Source of the DNA: an uncultured Veillonella sp.
GTDB taxonomy: Bacteria > Bacillota > Negativicutes > Veillonellales > Veillonellaceae
Direction: 5' to 3'
NCBI GenBank assembly: GCA_900552445.1
Contig: URZS01000059.1
Span: forward strand, 1-6,771
DNA length: 6,771 nucleotides
The translations under genes and the position numbers were made by a program. Numbering within the stretch: the first letter of the stretch is position 1; each line of letters begins with the position of its first letter. A model generated the notes under the pieces. That model worked only from the letters and a program-made list of their open reading frames with translations. It did not search any database and was not told the DNA's origin. Positions 1 to 6,771 of this stretch are shown here, in pieces.

Positions 1-2138
1 CAGTTGCTAAATTGGCACAACGAGTGGCTCCAAAATTGCATTTACACGGTAGTACGCAAATGACGGCGGCTACGCTTGATGCAGTTCGTTTTTATGAAAG
101 CCTCGGTTTTACCCGTGTTGTATTGGCTCGTGAATTGAGCCTCCCTGAAATCGAACATATTTGCAAGAACTGTACAGCTGAAATTGAAGTCTTTGTACAT
201 GGCGCCTTATGCGTATGCTATTCTGGCCAATGCTTGATGAGTTCCTTCATCGGTGGTCGTAGTGGTAACCGTGGTGCTTGCGCACAACCTTGTCGTTTAC
301 CTTATGAACTATTAGATTCATCGGGGACTAGTTTATTACCTAAACACGAAGCTTATTTATTAAGCCCTAAAGATCTTAACTATAGTGAGCATATGAATGA
401 GCTCGTAGCTGCTGGTGTTACGTCCTTTAAGGTAGAAGGGCGTATGAAGAAGGTTTCCTATGTACGCCAAGTTATTGGGACCTATCGCCATATTTTAGAT
501 ACGGCTCATATGGATTCCTCTGATGCCAAGGCATTGGCATCTGGCTTTAACCGTGGCTTCTCCACAGACTACTTAACAGATCAGGTAGGGAGATCCATGA
601 TGACCGTGGTGGCCCCAAATAATCAAGGTAAACTAATTGGTAAGGCAGAGGTAAAAAAAGGACAAGTTCATTTATACTTAACGGAAGCTATTGAAAAAGG
701 CTCACTCTTAAAGGTTATGCAAGCCACTGGTAGTATTACGTATTATCAAATTGACCAGAATTGGTCCTTAGTAGATGAAAAGCATTTTGTAGGTAAACCT
801 GATGAAGGCTTCGGAGCGGGACAAGTATTCCTTGCGTCACCACCTAAAGCTCAAAAGCAGAGAGGTCTACAAGATTTCAGTGCTAAGTTAGAGGTACATG
901 GATACTTATCTATTAATACAGACCGAGAAAAGCCTTGCACAGAACTTACCTTTGTATTAAATGATGGTCGTACTGTGACAGTATCTAATGAGTTTGAACC
1001 TGTTTATGCGAATAATAAACCGACTACATTAGAGAAGGTTACAGACCAAGTAGGTAGATTAGGGAATACATTGTTTACCTTAGGTTCTATGTCTATTCCT
1101 GACGGGCCTTATATGTGGCCAGCTAGTGTGTTAAATGCATTGCGCCGCGATGCTGTAGAGGCACTAGAAAACTTATTGATTACAGACCATGAAACGGCTT
1201 GGGCTGAGCTGGCTGCAGAACCTCAAGATATGTCATCTATGGTTGCTAAGGGTAAGGTTCAATATTCTGAGCCTATGGTGAGTGCTCGCGTTGATGAACT
1301 AGAGGCTGTGAAAGCAGCTATTGAAGGGGGCGCTAAGAAGATCATCTTCGGTGGTGACCGTTTACAACGTAAGCCTTATGAGCTTAGCATCTACGAGCAG
1401 GTAGCCAAGCTTTGCAAAGACAATAATGTACTCTGTGTATTTGCTACGCCTCGGGTTGTGAAAGATGATGAAGTAAAGGCGTATATGAATACCCTTAAGG
1501 CCATAGTTGAGGCAAAACCAGATAGCATTTCTATTCACGTTCCACAAGCGTTATTGTGGCTTCGTGACTTAGGGTATACAGGTGCTATTGAAGCCGATAC
1601 AGGTCTTAACATATTTAATGGCTCTGCCTTACAAGTATGGGAAGATTTACATATGAGTAGCGTAGCACCGTCCTTAGAGTTAACATTGACGCAACTAGTA
1701 AGCTTACAAAAATCTACTAACCTACCATTAGAGATCATGGTTCATGGCTATACGGAAATGATGATTTCTGAATACTGTGCCATCGCTAGCTTTGTAGGGA
1801 CTGGTAAAAAAGAAAACTGTCCAATGCCGTGCGTAACAGAAGATTACGCATTAAAGGACCGTAAAGGGGAAGTGTTCCCACTTCGCACTGATCCATATTG
1901 CCGCATGCATATCATGAACAGTCATGAAATGGACATGCGTGCTTACGTGCCAGAGTTACATCGAAAAGGGCTACATATTTTGCGTATTGATGGACGTCAT
2001 ATGGATCCAAAGAGATTGCGGACTATCGTAGCAGATTATGTATCCATTCAAAATGGAACTCAAGAGGCTCCGCCTAAGAGTGTAGGCAAAGATGATACGC
2101 CTATTACAAGGGGCCACTATTTTAGAGGTATTTTATAA
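1..2138 (+). CDS. U32 family (peptidase U32 / DUF3656) protein, RlhA-like, 5' partial
   Basis: The reading frame is open to the left edge (first full codon at base 3), so the N-terminus, probably about 100 residues, is missing. Residues are numbered from base 12, which is only an internal Leu codon. Residues 59-77 match the U32 signature (E-x-F-x2-G-A-L-C-x4-G-x-C-x-M-S), followed by G-A-C-A-Q-P-C-R (88-95) and F-K-V-E-G-R near 140. A DUF3656-like region spans about 288-390. A second U32-like half spans about 420-690 and has its own cysteines C589, C603, C607 and C630. The family was first called a peptidase. Characterised members instead support RNA or quinone hydroxylation (RlhA on 23S rRNA C2501, TrhP on tRNA U34, UbiU/UbiV), and UbiU/UbiV bind Fe-S clusters through such cysteines. 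The DUF3656 domain and size favour an RlhA-like role. The family call is firm; the substrate is inferred. mutS2 follows after 13 bases, probably in one operon. Confidence 0.95.
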   Translation, partial: VAKLAQRVAPKLHLHGSTQMTAATLDAVRFYESLGFTRVVLARELSLPEIEHICKNCTAEIEVFVHGALCVCYSGQCLMSSFIGGRSGNRGACAQPCRLPYELLDSSGTSLLPKHEAYLLSPKDLNYSEHMNELVAAGVTSFKVEGRMKKVSYVRQVIGTYRHILDTAHMDSSDAKALASGFNRGFSTDYLTDQVGRSMMTVVAPNNQGKLIGKAEVKKGQVHLYLTEAIEKGSLLKVMQATGSITYYQIDQNWSLVDEKHFVGKPDEGFGAGQVFLASPPKAQKQRGLQDFSAKLEVHGYLSINTDREKPCTELTFVLNDGRTVTVSNEFEPVYANNKPTTLEKVTDQVGRLGNTLFTLGSMSIPDGPYMWPASVLNALRRDAVEALENLLITDHETAWAELAAEPQDMSSMVAKGKVQYSEPMVSARVDELEAVKAAIEGGAKKIIFGGDRLQRKPYELSIYEQVAKLCKDNNVLCVFATPRVVKDDEVKAYMNTLKAIVEAKPDSISIHVPQALLWLRDLGYTGAIEADTGLNIFNGSALQVWEDLHMSSVAPSLELTLTQLVSLQKSTNLPLEIMVHGYTEMMISEYCAIASFVGTGKKENCPMPCVTEDYALKDRKGEVFPLRTDPYCRMHIMNSHEMDMRAYVPELHRKGLHILRIDGRHMDPKRLRTIVADYVSIQNGTQEAPPKSVGKDDTPITRGHYFRGIL

Positions 2139-2145
2139 AAGAGGT
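2138..2145 (+). promoter_or_regulatory. Ribosome binding site of mutS2 (decides the TTG start)
   Basis: AAAGAGGT lies just after, and overlaps by one base, the stop codon of the U32 gene. Its GAGG core ends 7 bases before the TTG at 2152. This spacing supports TTG rather than the in-frame ATG at 2092, which lies inside the upstream gene and has only a weak AGG in front of it. Confidence 0.85.
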
Positions 2146-2151
2146 AGTACA

Positions 2152-4530
2152 TTGTTTAACGAAGATGTATTAGACTTTCACCATATAAAAGAACAATTAC
2201 AACAGCATTGTAGCTCTGCCATAGCTAAAGAATTGGCTATGAATATTGAGCCTATGATTGATGCGAAACAAATTCAAGAGCATCTTGATGAAACGGCAGA
2301 AGCCATGCGTTCTTTGCAGACTGAGGTAGAACAACCGTTAGGCGGTACGCGAGATATTCGTGAGTCCTGTAAGAAGAGTCGTAAAGACTTTGTTCTTACG
2401 CGTGAAGCACTATGGGATATTTATTTAACCATTGGTGCTTATAAGCGGATGACAAAGTTCTTTAGAACGAAATATATGGAATATCCATTGCTATCCTTAT
2501 GGGTACAGGATATGCCGAATACAGATCGCATTGAAAACCGTTTTAAACGCGTCTTTGATGATAAAGGGGAATTGCTAGATACAGCATCTCCTAAGTTGGT
2601 GAACCTTAGAAATACGATTATCAAAACTCGGGAAAAGATTAAAAATGATATTCAAGCTATCTTACACGACAAGGATAATCAGAAGTATTTCCAAGAAACA
2701 ATTATTACACAGCGTAACAATCGCTATGTAATCCCTGTAAAACAGGAATATCGCCAATATTTTGATGGTCTTATTCACGACCGTTCTGCAACGGGTCAAA
2801 CACTCTATATTGAACCGATGCGTTTGGTGAATCTAAATAATGAATTACAAGAGGCTTTGATTGGTGAAGAGCAAGAAGTATTGCGCATTTACCGTGAATT
2901 GTCTGCCCTTGTAAAACAACATAGTAATGATTTGATGGATGCTTGTGAAAAGGTATCCCATATCGAATTTGTATATGGTAAGGCGAGCCTTGCTATTTCC
3001 TATAAGGGTGTACCAGCCATCTTGAGTACTGATAGAACAGTTAATCTCATGAGAGCTCGTCATCCATTAATTCCACCGAATGTGGTAGTGCCTACCAACA
3101 TTTTATTAGGCACATCATATCGTATTCTATTAATTACTGGTTCTAACACAGGTGGTAAAACAGTATCCCTTAAAACATTAGGGTTATTGAGTTTAATGAA
3201 CCAATGTGGTCTATTTATCCCTGCTGATCACGGTTCTATGTTGCCAGTATTCCATAATATCTTTGCCGACATTGGGGATGAACAAAGTATTGAGGCTAGC
3301 CTTAGTACGTTCTCTGCTCATATGACGCAAGTGATTTCCATCATTAAACATTGTGGGTCTAATGACTTGGTATTACTAGATGAGCTTGGTTCTGGTACTG
3401 ATCCAGAGGAAGGTAGTGCTTTAGCAGTATCTATCCTTGAATTCTTCCGTAAAAAGGGCGCTCTTATGATGGTAAGTACTCATTATAATGAGCTTAAAAA
3501 TTATGCATACCATACGGAAGGTATTGAAAATGGCCATGTAGAGTTTGATGAGCGCACCTTAAAACCAACATATCGACTTCATATCGGTGTAGCTGGTAGT
3601 AGCCATGCATTGAGCATTGCGGCCCGTCTAGGCTTGCCAAAAGATATCGTAACGCGCGCGGCAGAGTATAAATCTCAATTTGGTAGCCATGAAATGGAAG
3701 AAGTTCTTTCAGATTTGAATGAGCAACTTCGTAAAGCGTCTGAACGGGAAAGAGCCTTAAAGAAAGAGCTCGATGAAACACGTCGCATGCGTGGTCAATT
3801 AGAGAAGGAAAAGAAACAGTTTAACGAAAAACGCAAACAAATCTTAGCTAAAGCTCAAGCTGATGCTGAAGCTATGAAGCGCAGTTTACGTGTTGAAGGG
3901 GAAGCGATTATCAAGCAATTGAAGTCGCAATTCTCTGAAACGAATAAGGATAAACGTCAGTCTGCTATCAATGTGGCGCGTAAAGGCATCTCTAATGTTC
4001 ATGTGCCAGATGCACCAGTCGATGATGATCGTAAGACCTTAACTGCGGATGAAGTCAAGGTTGGACAAGTTGTATTCGTAACGACCTTGCGTTCTTTAGG
4101 TACCGTATTATCTATGAAAGGTAATCGTGTGAATGTAGACATTAATGGCTTAACTGCAACAGTTAAGGTTAATGAATTGCAATCTACCACACGTGAAGAG
4201 GGCAATAAATTAGAACGTGAACAAAAAGCGGCTATGCCTAAAACACGAAAACGTATGGGTGGTTCTGCGGTACAACGTCAAAAAGAGGTTCGTACAGAAA
4301 TCAATATCCTTGGTCAAACAGTAGACGAAGCAACTGTATCTGTCGGTAGATTTATCGATCAAGCCTTGCTAGGTGGCGTAAACCAAGTGCGTATCATTCA
4401 TGGTAAGGGAACAGGTGCATTGCGTGAAGGGGTTCACCAATATTTGCGTACCTTGCCTCATGTAGCCCACTTTGAAACAGCAGGTTATGATGAAGGTGGT
4501 GCAGGGGCTACCAACGTAGTGCTTAAGTAA
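2152..4530 (+). CDS. mutS2: MutS2 family ATPase with C-terminal Smr domain
   Basis: The product is 792 residues from the TTG at 2152, close to the usual MutS2 length of about 780-790. The N-terminus (LFNEDVLDFHHIKEQL) aligns with the family start, which supports TTG over the ATG at 2092. Visible in order: the MutS core/clamp helices (about 1-300); the P-loop GSNTGGKT (330-337); the DIGDEQSIEASLSTFSAHM block (373-391); Walker B LLDE (D410, E411) followed by GSGTDPEEG; the switch His of STHYNE (H444); a long charged coiled coil (about 515-594); a small KOW-like beta segment (about 631-680); and the Smr domain (about 716-792) with HGKGTG at 750-755. It lacks the mismatch-recognition domain of MutS. 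In Bacillus subtilis MutS2 splits collided ribosomes; in Helicobacter and Thermus it is linked to suppressing recombination. Odd points are Ser for Pro in the P-loop and NILG (718-721) where many Smr domains have DLRG. It probably shares a transcript with the U32 gene. Confidence 0.97.
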   Translation: MFNEDVLDFHHIKEQLQQHCSSAIAKELAMNIEPMIDAKQIQEHLDETAEAMRSLQTEVEQPLGGTRDIRESCKKSRKDFVLTREALWDIYLTIGAYKRMTKFFRTKYMEYPLLSLWVQDMPNTDRIENRFKRVFDDKGELLDTASPKLVNLRNTIIKTREKIKNDIQAILHDKDNQKYFQETIITQRNNRYVIPVKQEYRQYFDGLIHDRSATGQTLYIEPMRLVNLNNELQEALIGEEQEVLRIYRELSALVKQHSNDLMDACEKVSHIEFVYGKASLAISYKGVPAILSTDRTVNLMRARHPLIPPNVVVPTNILLGTSYRILLITGSNTGGKTVSLKTLGLLSLMNQCGLFIPADHGSMLPVFHNIFADIGDEQSIEASLSTFSAHMTQVISIIKHCGSNDLVLLDELGSGTDPEEGSALAVSILEFFRKKGALMMVSTHYNELKNYAYHTEGIENGHVEFDERTLKPTYRLHIGVAGSSHALSIAARLGLPKDIVTRAAEYKSQFGSHEMEEVLSDLNEQLRKASERERALKKELDETRRMRGQLEKEKKQFNEKRKQILAKAQADAEAMKRSLRVEGEAIIKQLKSQFSETNKDKRQSAINVARKGISNVHVPDAPVDDDRKTLTADEVKVGQVVFVTTLRSLGTVLSMKGNRVNVDINGLTATVKVNELQSTTREEGNKLEREQKAAMPKTRKRMGGSAVQRQKEVRTEINILGQTVDEATVSVGRFIDQALLGGVNQVRIIHGKGTGALREGVHQYLRTLPHVAHFETAGYDEGGAGATNVVLK

Positions 4531-4594
4531 CAAATAAGTCACTTGTACAATATAATAATAAGATCATATTTAGAATGGTATTTGAATATGGAAC

Positions 4595-4634
4595 AAAAAA
4601 GGTAGTAAGTTCAAAAGAACTTACTACCTTTTTT
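4595..4634. terminator. Bidirectional intrinsic terminator between mutS2 and the PBP gene
   Basis: A perfect inverted repeat: six A (4595-4600), GGTAGTAAGTTC (4601-4612), loop AAAA (4613-4616), GAACTTACTACC (4617-4628), six T (4629-4634). The 12-bp core stem is extended by the A/T tracts to 18 bp. Read on either strand it gives a hairpin followed by a U run. It sits 64 bases after the mutS2 stop and 17 bases after the stop of the convergent PBP gene, so it can end both transcripts. The rest of the 121-base gap (4531-4651) is AT-rich and holds nothing else I can support. Confidence 0.95.
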
Positions 4635-4651
4635 AGACGTCGCTATTAGTA

Positions 4652-6742
4652 TTAACGGTCTTTTTTAGATTTTTTGTTTTTAGATGAATTAGATTTTGGT
4701 TCAGATACTTCTTCCTTAGAAGATTGATCTTCTTCTTTTACTTTTTCATCTTTTTGTTTATCTTTGTCGTCTTTTTTATCTGCTTTATCGTCCTTTTTGT
4801 CGTCTTTTTTAGGTTGTACTTTCACAGGATTGAAATAACCTTCAGCGATTGCTGATTGAGCACTAGAAGGAACAGGGAAGTCAGAAGCAGGGGTATTGGC
4901 AAGCGCATTTGCCATGAATTGGCCCCACATAATAGCAGGTGTGTTACCACCGGTGATGCCTCGTAATGTTTCCGAGCCATAGTCATCACCAATCCAAACG
5001 GCAGCTACTAAATCAGGCGTGTAACCAACGAACCAAGCATCCTTGGAATCATCTGTTGTACCAGTTTTACCTGCTGCAGGACGACCGATTGCGGCATTAC
5101 CACCAGTACCGCCATTTATAACGGATTCTAGCATATTTGTAATGATTGCTGCATCTTTTTCGTCTACAACGCGTTTTTCTTGGATGGAGTGTTCCTCCAC
5201 AACTTGACCGTTGCGATCTACAATTTTAAGGATTGCCGTAGGTTGAACTTTGATACCGCCATTAGCGAGAACGCCGTAAGCTTGTACCATTTCAAGAGGG
5301 GTAACACCATGTGTTAAACCACCAAGTGCTGTAGACAAGTTGTAATCTTGATCAGTTAGAGTAGAGATACCCATTTCTTTAGCAAGTTTAATAACCTTAG
5401 TCATACCCACTTCGTCAGCAATTTTTACTGCTGCTACGTTACGAGAATGTTGTAATGCGTAGCGGTATGTCATGCTACCTTCGTAGTCATTTTCATAGTT
5501 TTTAGGGCTCCAGCTACCGAAGCTAACAGGACTGTCTTCAACGATAGAACCAGGAGTTTTACCAGACTGAATAGCCGCCAAGTAAACGAAAGGTTTCATA
5601 GCGGAACCTGGTTGACGTTCTGCTTGTGTAGCACGGTTGAAAGCGTCATCACCGCGACCGCCAACCATGGCTACGATGTAACCATTGTGAGGGTTCATTG
5701 CTACGATAGCACCTTGCGGTTGGTGCAAACCATTTTTATCAGTATAGAAGTCTGGTAAGTTTTGCATCGCTGCAACTGCAGCATTTTGAGCATCCATATC
5801 GAGAGTTGTATAGATTTTCAAACCATCTTTATAGATTGCATCATCGCCATATTTCTCAGAAACTTGAGCAATTACGTAATTGATGAAGTAAGATGCATTA
5901 GATTTTTCGTGGGTTTGTTCTTGTTTAGCCACTAAGCCTAAATCTGCTTGGCGCGCTTCATCAGCTTGCTCTTGTGTAATGTAACCGTATTTTACCATTT
6001 GGCCTAACACGACTGCTTGACGTTTTTTACTAGCTTCCAAATCGTTGAATGGGGAGTAGTAGTTAGGACTTTGAGGTAAACCAGCGATGAGAGCTGCTTG
6101 AGCAAGTGTCAATTGACTGGCATCTTTACCGAAGTATACGTGAGATGCAGATTGTACACCGTAAGCACCTTGACCAAAGTAAATTTGGTTCATGTACATT
6201 TCAAGGATTTCATCCTTTGTGTAATGCTGTTCAATTTTAAGTGCTAATAAGGCTTCAGAAATTTTACGTTTAAATGTTCTATCTTGTGATAGGAACGCAT
6301 TACGAGCTAACTGTTGAGTGATTGTGGAACCACCTTCAGATACGCCGCTATGTACGATGTTTACCCATATAGCACGCAAGATACCAATTGGGTCGATACC
6401 ATGATGTGTATAGAAACGAGAGTCCTCTGTAGCTACAAAGGCGTTCTGTAAATCTTTTGGCACATCCTTCAATGGAATTGGCAATCGATTTTCTGAGGAA
6501 TGAACCGTCGTAATGAGATTGCCGTGCACGTCATAAATTTGAGACGATGCAGAAGGTCGTACATTAGATACATCTGGTAGATTAGATAACGTGGCACTTA
6601 TGAACCCACAGCCACCACCGGTTACGATGAGTACAAAGAGAAGGGCACAAATCCAAAATAGACGCTTAGGACTCGTTTTCTTCGGTGTAGAACCATTGCC
6701 GTTTGACCGGCGATTGGATCTCGAACTTGAGTTACTACTCAT
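4652..6742 (-). CDS. Class A penicillin-binding protein, PBP1A type (bifunctional transglycosylase/transpeptidase)
   Basis: A complete 696-residue protein starting at the ATG at 6742. It has a basic cytoplasmic N-terminus (1-27), one membrane anchor (about 28-52), a GT51 glycosyltransferase domain (about 75-255) and a transpeptidase domain (about 340-610). GT51 motifs are EDSRFYTHHG with catalytic Glu106, GGSTITQQLARN (137-148), KRKISEALLALKIE (158-171), the MNQIYFGQGAYGVQ block and AALIAGLPQSP. Transpeptidase motifs are SAMK (nucleophile S380, K383), SRN (433-435) and KTGT (559-562). All catalytic residues are present, so the enzyme should both polymerise lipid II and cross-link peptides on the outer face of the cytoplasmic membrane, and should bind beta-lactams. 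The tail (about 643-696) is almost all Lys, Asp, Glu and Ser and is probably disordered. Symbols for this family vary (ponA, mrcA, pbpF), so none is assigned. It converges on mutS2 and ends at the shared terminator; no functional link is implied. Confidence 0.97.
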   Translation of the reverse strand: MSSNSSSRSNRRSNGNGSTPKKTSPKRLFWICALLFVLIVTGGGCGFISATLSNLPDVSNVRPSASSQIYDVHGNLITTVHSSENRLPIPLKDVPKDLQNAFVATEDSRFYTHHGIDPIGILRAIWVNIVHSGVSEGGSTITQQLARNAFLSQDRTFKRKISEALLALKIEQHYTKDEILEMYMNQIYFGQGAYGVQSASHVYFGKDASQLTLAQAALIAGLPQSPNYYSPFNDLEASKKRQAVVLGQMVKYGYITQEQADEARQADLGLVAKQEQTHEKSNASYFINYVIAQVSEKYGDDAIYKDGLKIYTTLDMDAQNAAVAAMQNLPDFYTDKNGLHQPQGAIVAMNPHNGYIVAMVGGRGDDAFNRATQAERQPGSAMKPFVYLAAIQSGKTPGSIVEDSPVSFGSWSPKNYENDYEGSMTYRYALQHSRNVAAVKIADEVGMTKVIKLAKEMGISTLTDQDYNLSTALGGLTHGVTPLEMVQAYGVLANGGIKVQPTAILKIVDRNGQVVEEHSIQEKRVVDEKDAAIITNMLESVINGGTGGNAAIGRPAAGKTGTTDDSKDAWFVGYTPDLVAAVWIGDDYGSETLRGITGGNTPAIMWGQFMANALANTPASDFPVPSSAQSAIAEGYFNPVKVQPKKDDKKDDKADKKDDKDKQKDEKVKEEDQSSKEEVSEPKSNSSKNKKSKKDR
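4655..4810 (-). repeat. Low-complexity Lys/Asp/Glu-rich tail of the PBP, with a short direct DNA repeat
   Basis: Residues 645-696 are dominated by K, D, E and S (KKDDKKDDKADKKDDKDK and so on). At DNA level the 16-base word TTTGTCGTCTTTTTTA occurs at 4763-4778 and again at 4796-4811 on the plus strand, a 33-base (11-codon) offset that keeps the frame. This looks like a tail that grows or shrinks by in-frame slippage or unequal exchange. Charged tails of variable length are common on class A PBPs of Firmicutes. Confidence 0.7.
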
Positions 6743-6746
6743 AGAG

Positions 6747-6755
6747 TCACCTCTT
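6747..6755 (-). promoter_or_regulatory. Ribosome binding site of the PBP gene
   Basis: On the minus strand AAGAGGTGA precedes the ATG, with the GAGG core 7 bases upstream of it. This fixes the start at 6742. Beyond it only 16 more bases are visible, an A-rich stretch in which no promoter can be called. Confidence 0.85.
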
Positions 6756-6771
6756 TTTTCTTTTAGTAAAT

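Noticed and set aside
12..14. TTG at 12 as a start codon for the U32 gene
   Set aside because: The frame is open upstream to the window edge, no ribosome binding site precedes it, and the family normally has about 100 more N-terminal residues before the conserved STQM segment seen at residues 14-17.
1362..1738. Two minus-strand open frames (1362-1547 and 1535-1738) inside the U32 gene
   Set aside because: They are short, lie antisense to a conserved coding region, have no convincing ribosome binding site and encode nothing recognisable.
2139..2151. A separate promoter or terminator between the U32 gene and mutS2
   Set aside because: The gap is 13 bases and is filled by the ribosome binding site, so the genes are most simply one transcriptional unit here.
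2439..4205. Minus-strand open frames inside mutS2 (2439-2624, 2845-3063, 3494-3781, 3999-4205)
   Set aside because: All are antisense shadows of the MutS2 reading frame, with no domain, motif or initiation signal of their own.
6590..6660. Possible lipoprotein signal at Cys45 of the PBP (GGGC after a hydrophobic stretch)
   Set aside because: The residue at -3 is Gly rather than Leu/Val/Ile, and PBP1A enzymes are held by an uncleaved anchor, so this is an ordinary signal anchor.
1..6771. A novel defence, mobile or accessory system in the window
   Set aside because: All three genes are recognisable core genes with intact motifs. There are no integrase, transposase, toxin-antitoxin or CRISPR-like elements, and no long uncoded stretch where one could be hidden.

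Overview
The window holds three housekeeping genes and a short convergent intergenic gap. It shows no mobile element, RNA gene, CRISPR array or prophage signal. The host is most likely a low-GC Firmicutes-lineage bacterium. The evidence is an AT-leaning composition, strong GAGG-type ribosome binding sites, a TTG start codon, a MutS2 with a C-terminal Smr domain, and a two-copy U32/DUF3656 protein of the size common in Firmicutes. My best guess is a Negativicute such as Veillonella. That is an impression from overall protein flavour and base composition, not a database match.

Plus strand, left: positions 1-2138 hold the 3' part of a large U32-family gene, probably a 23S rRNA or tRNA hydroxylation factor related to RlhA/TrhP. 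Its N-terminus lies outside the window. Thirteen bases after its stop, mutS2 begins at a TTG at 2152 and runs to 4530. The two genes share a strand and a tiny gap with a good ribosome binding site, so they are probably co-transcribed. Both products plausibly act on translation: the U32 protein by modifying rRNA or tRNA, MutS2 by acting on collided ribosomes and/or on recombination intermediates.

Middle: positions 4531-4651 separate two convergent genes. They contain a perfect 18-bp inverted repeat with a 4-base loop and flanking A and T tracts, a bidirectional intrinsic terminator serving mutS2 from the left and the penicillin-binding protein gene from the right.

Minus strand, right: positions 6742-4652 encode a complete class A penicillin-binding protein (PBP1A type) with a membrane anchor, a GT51 glycosyltransferase domain, a transpeptidase domain and a Lys/Asp/Glu-rich tail. 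It polymerises and cross-links peptidoglycan outside the cytoplasmic membrane and is unrelated to the left-hand operon. Only 29 bases of its upstream region are visible, so its promoter cannot be assessed.

I did not find a novel system. The points most worth a second look are the well-preserved internal duplication and second cysteine cluster in the U32 protein, and the changed DLRG-type motif in the MutS2 Smr domain.
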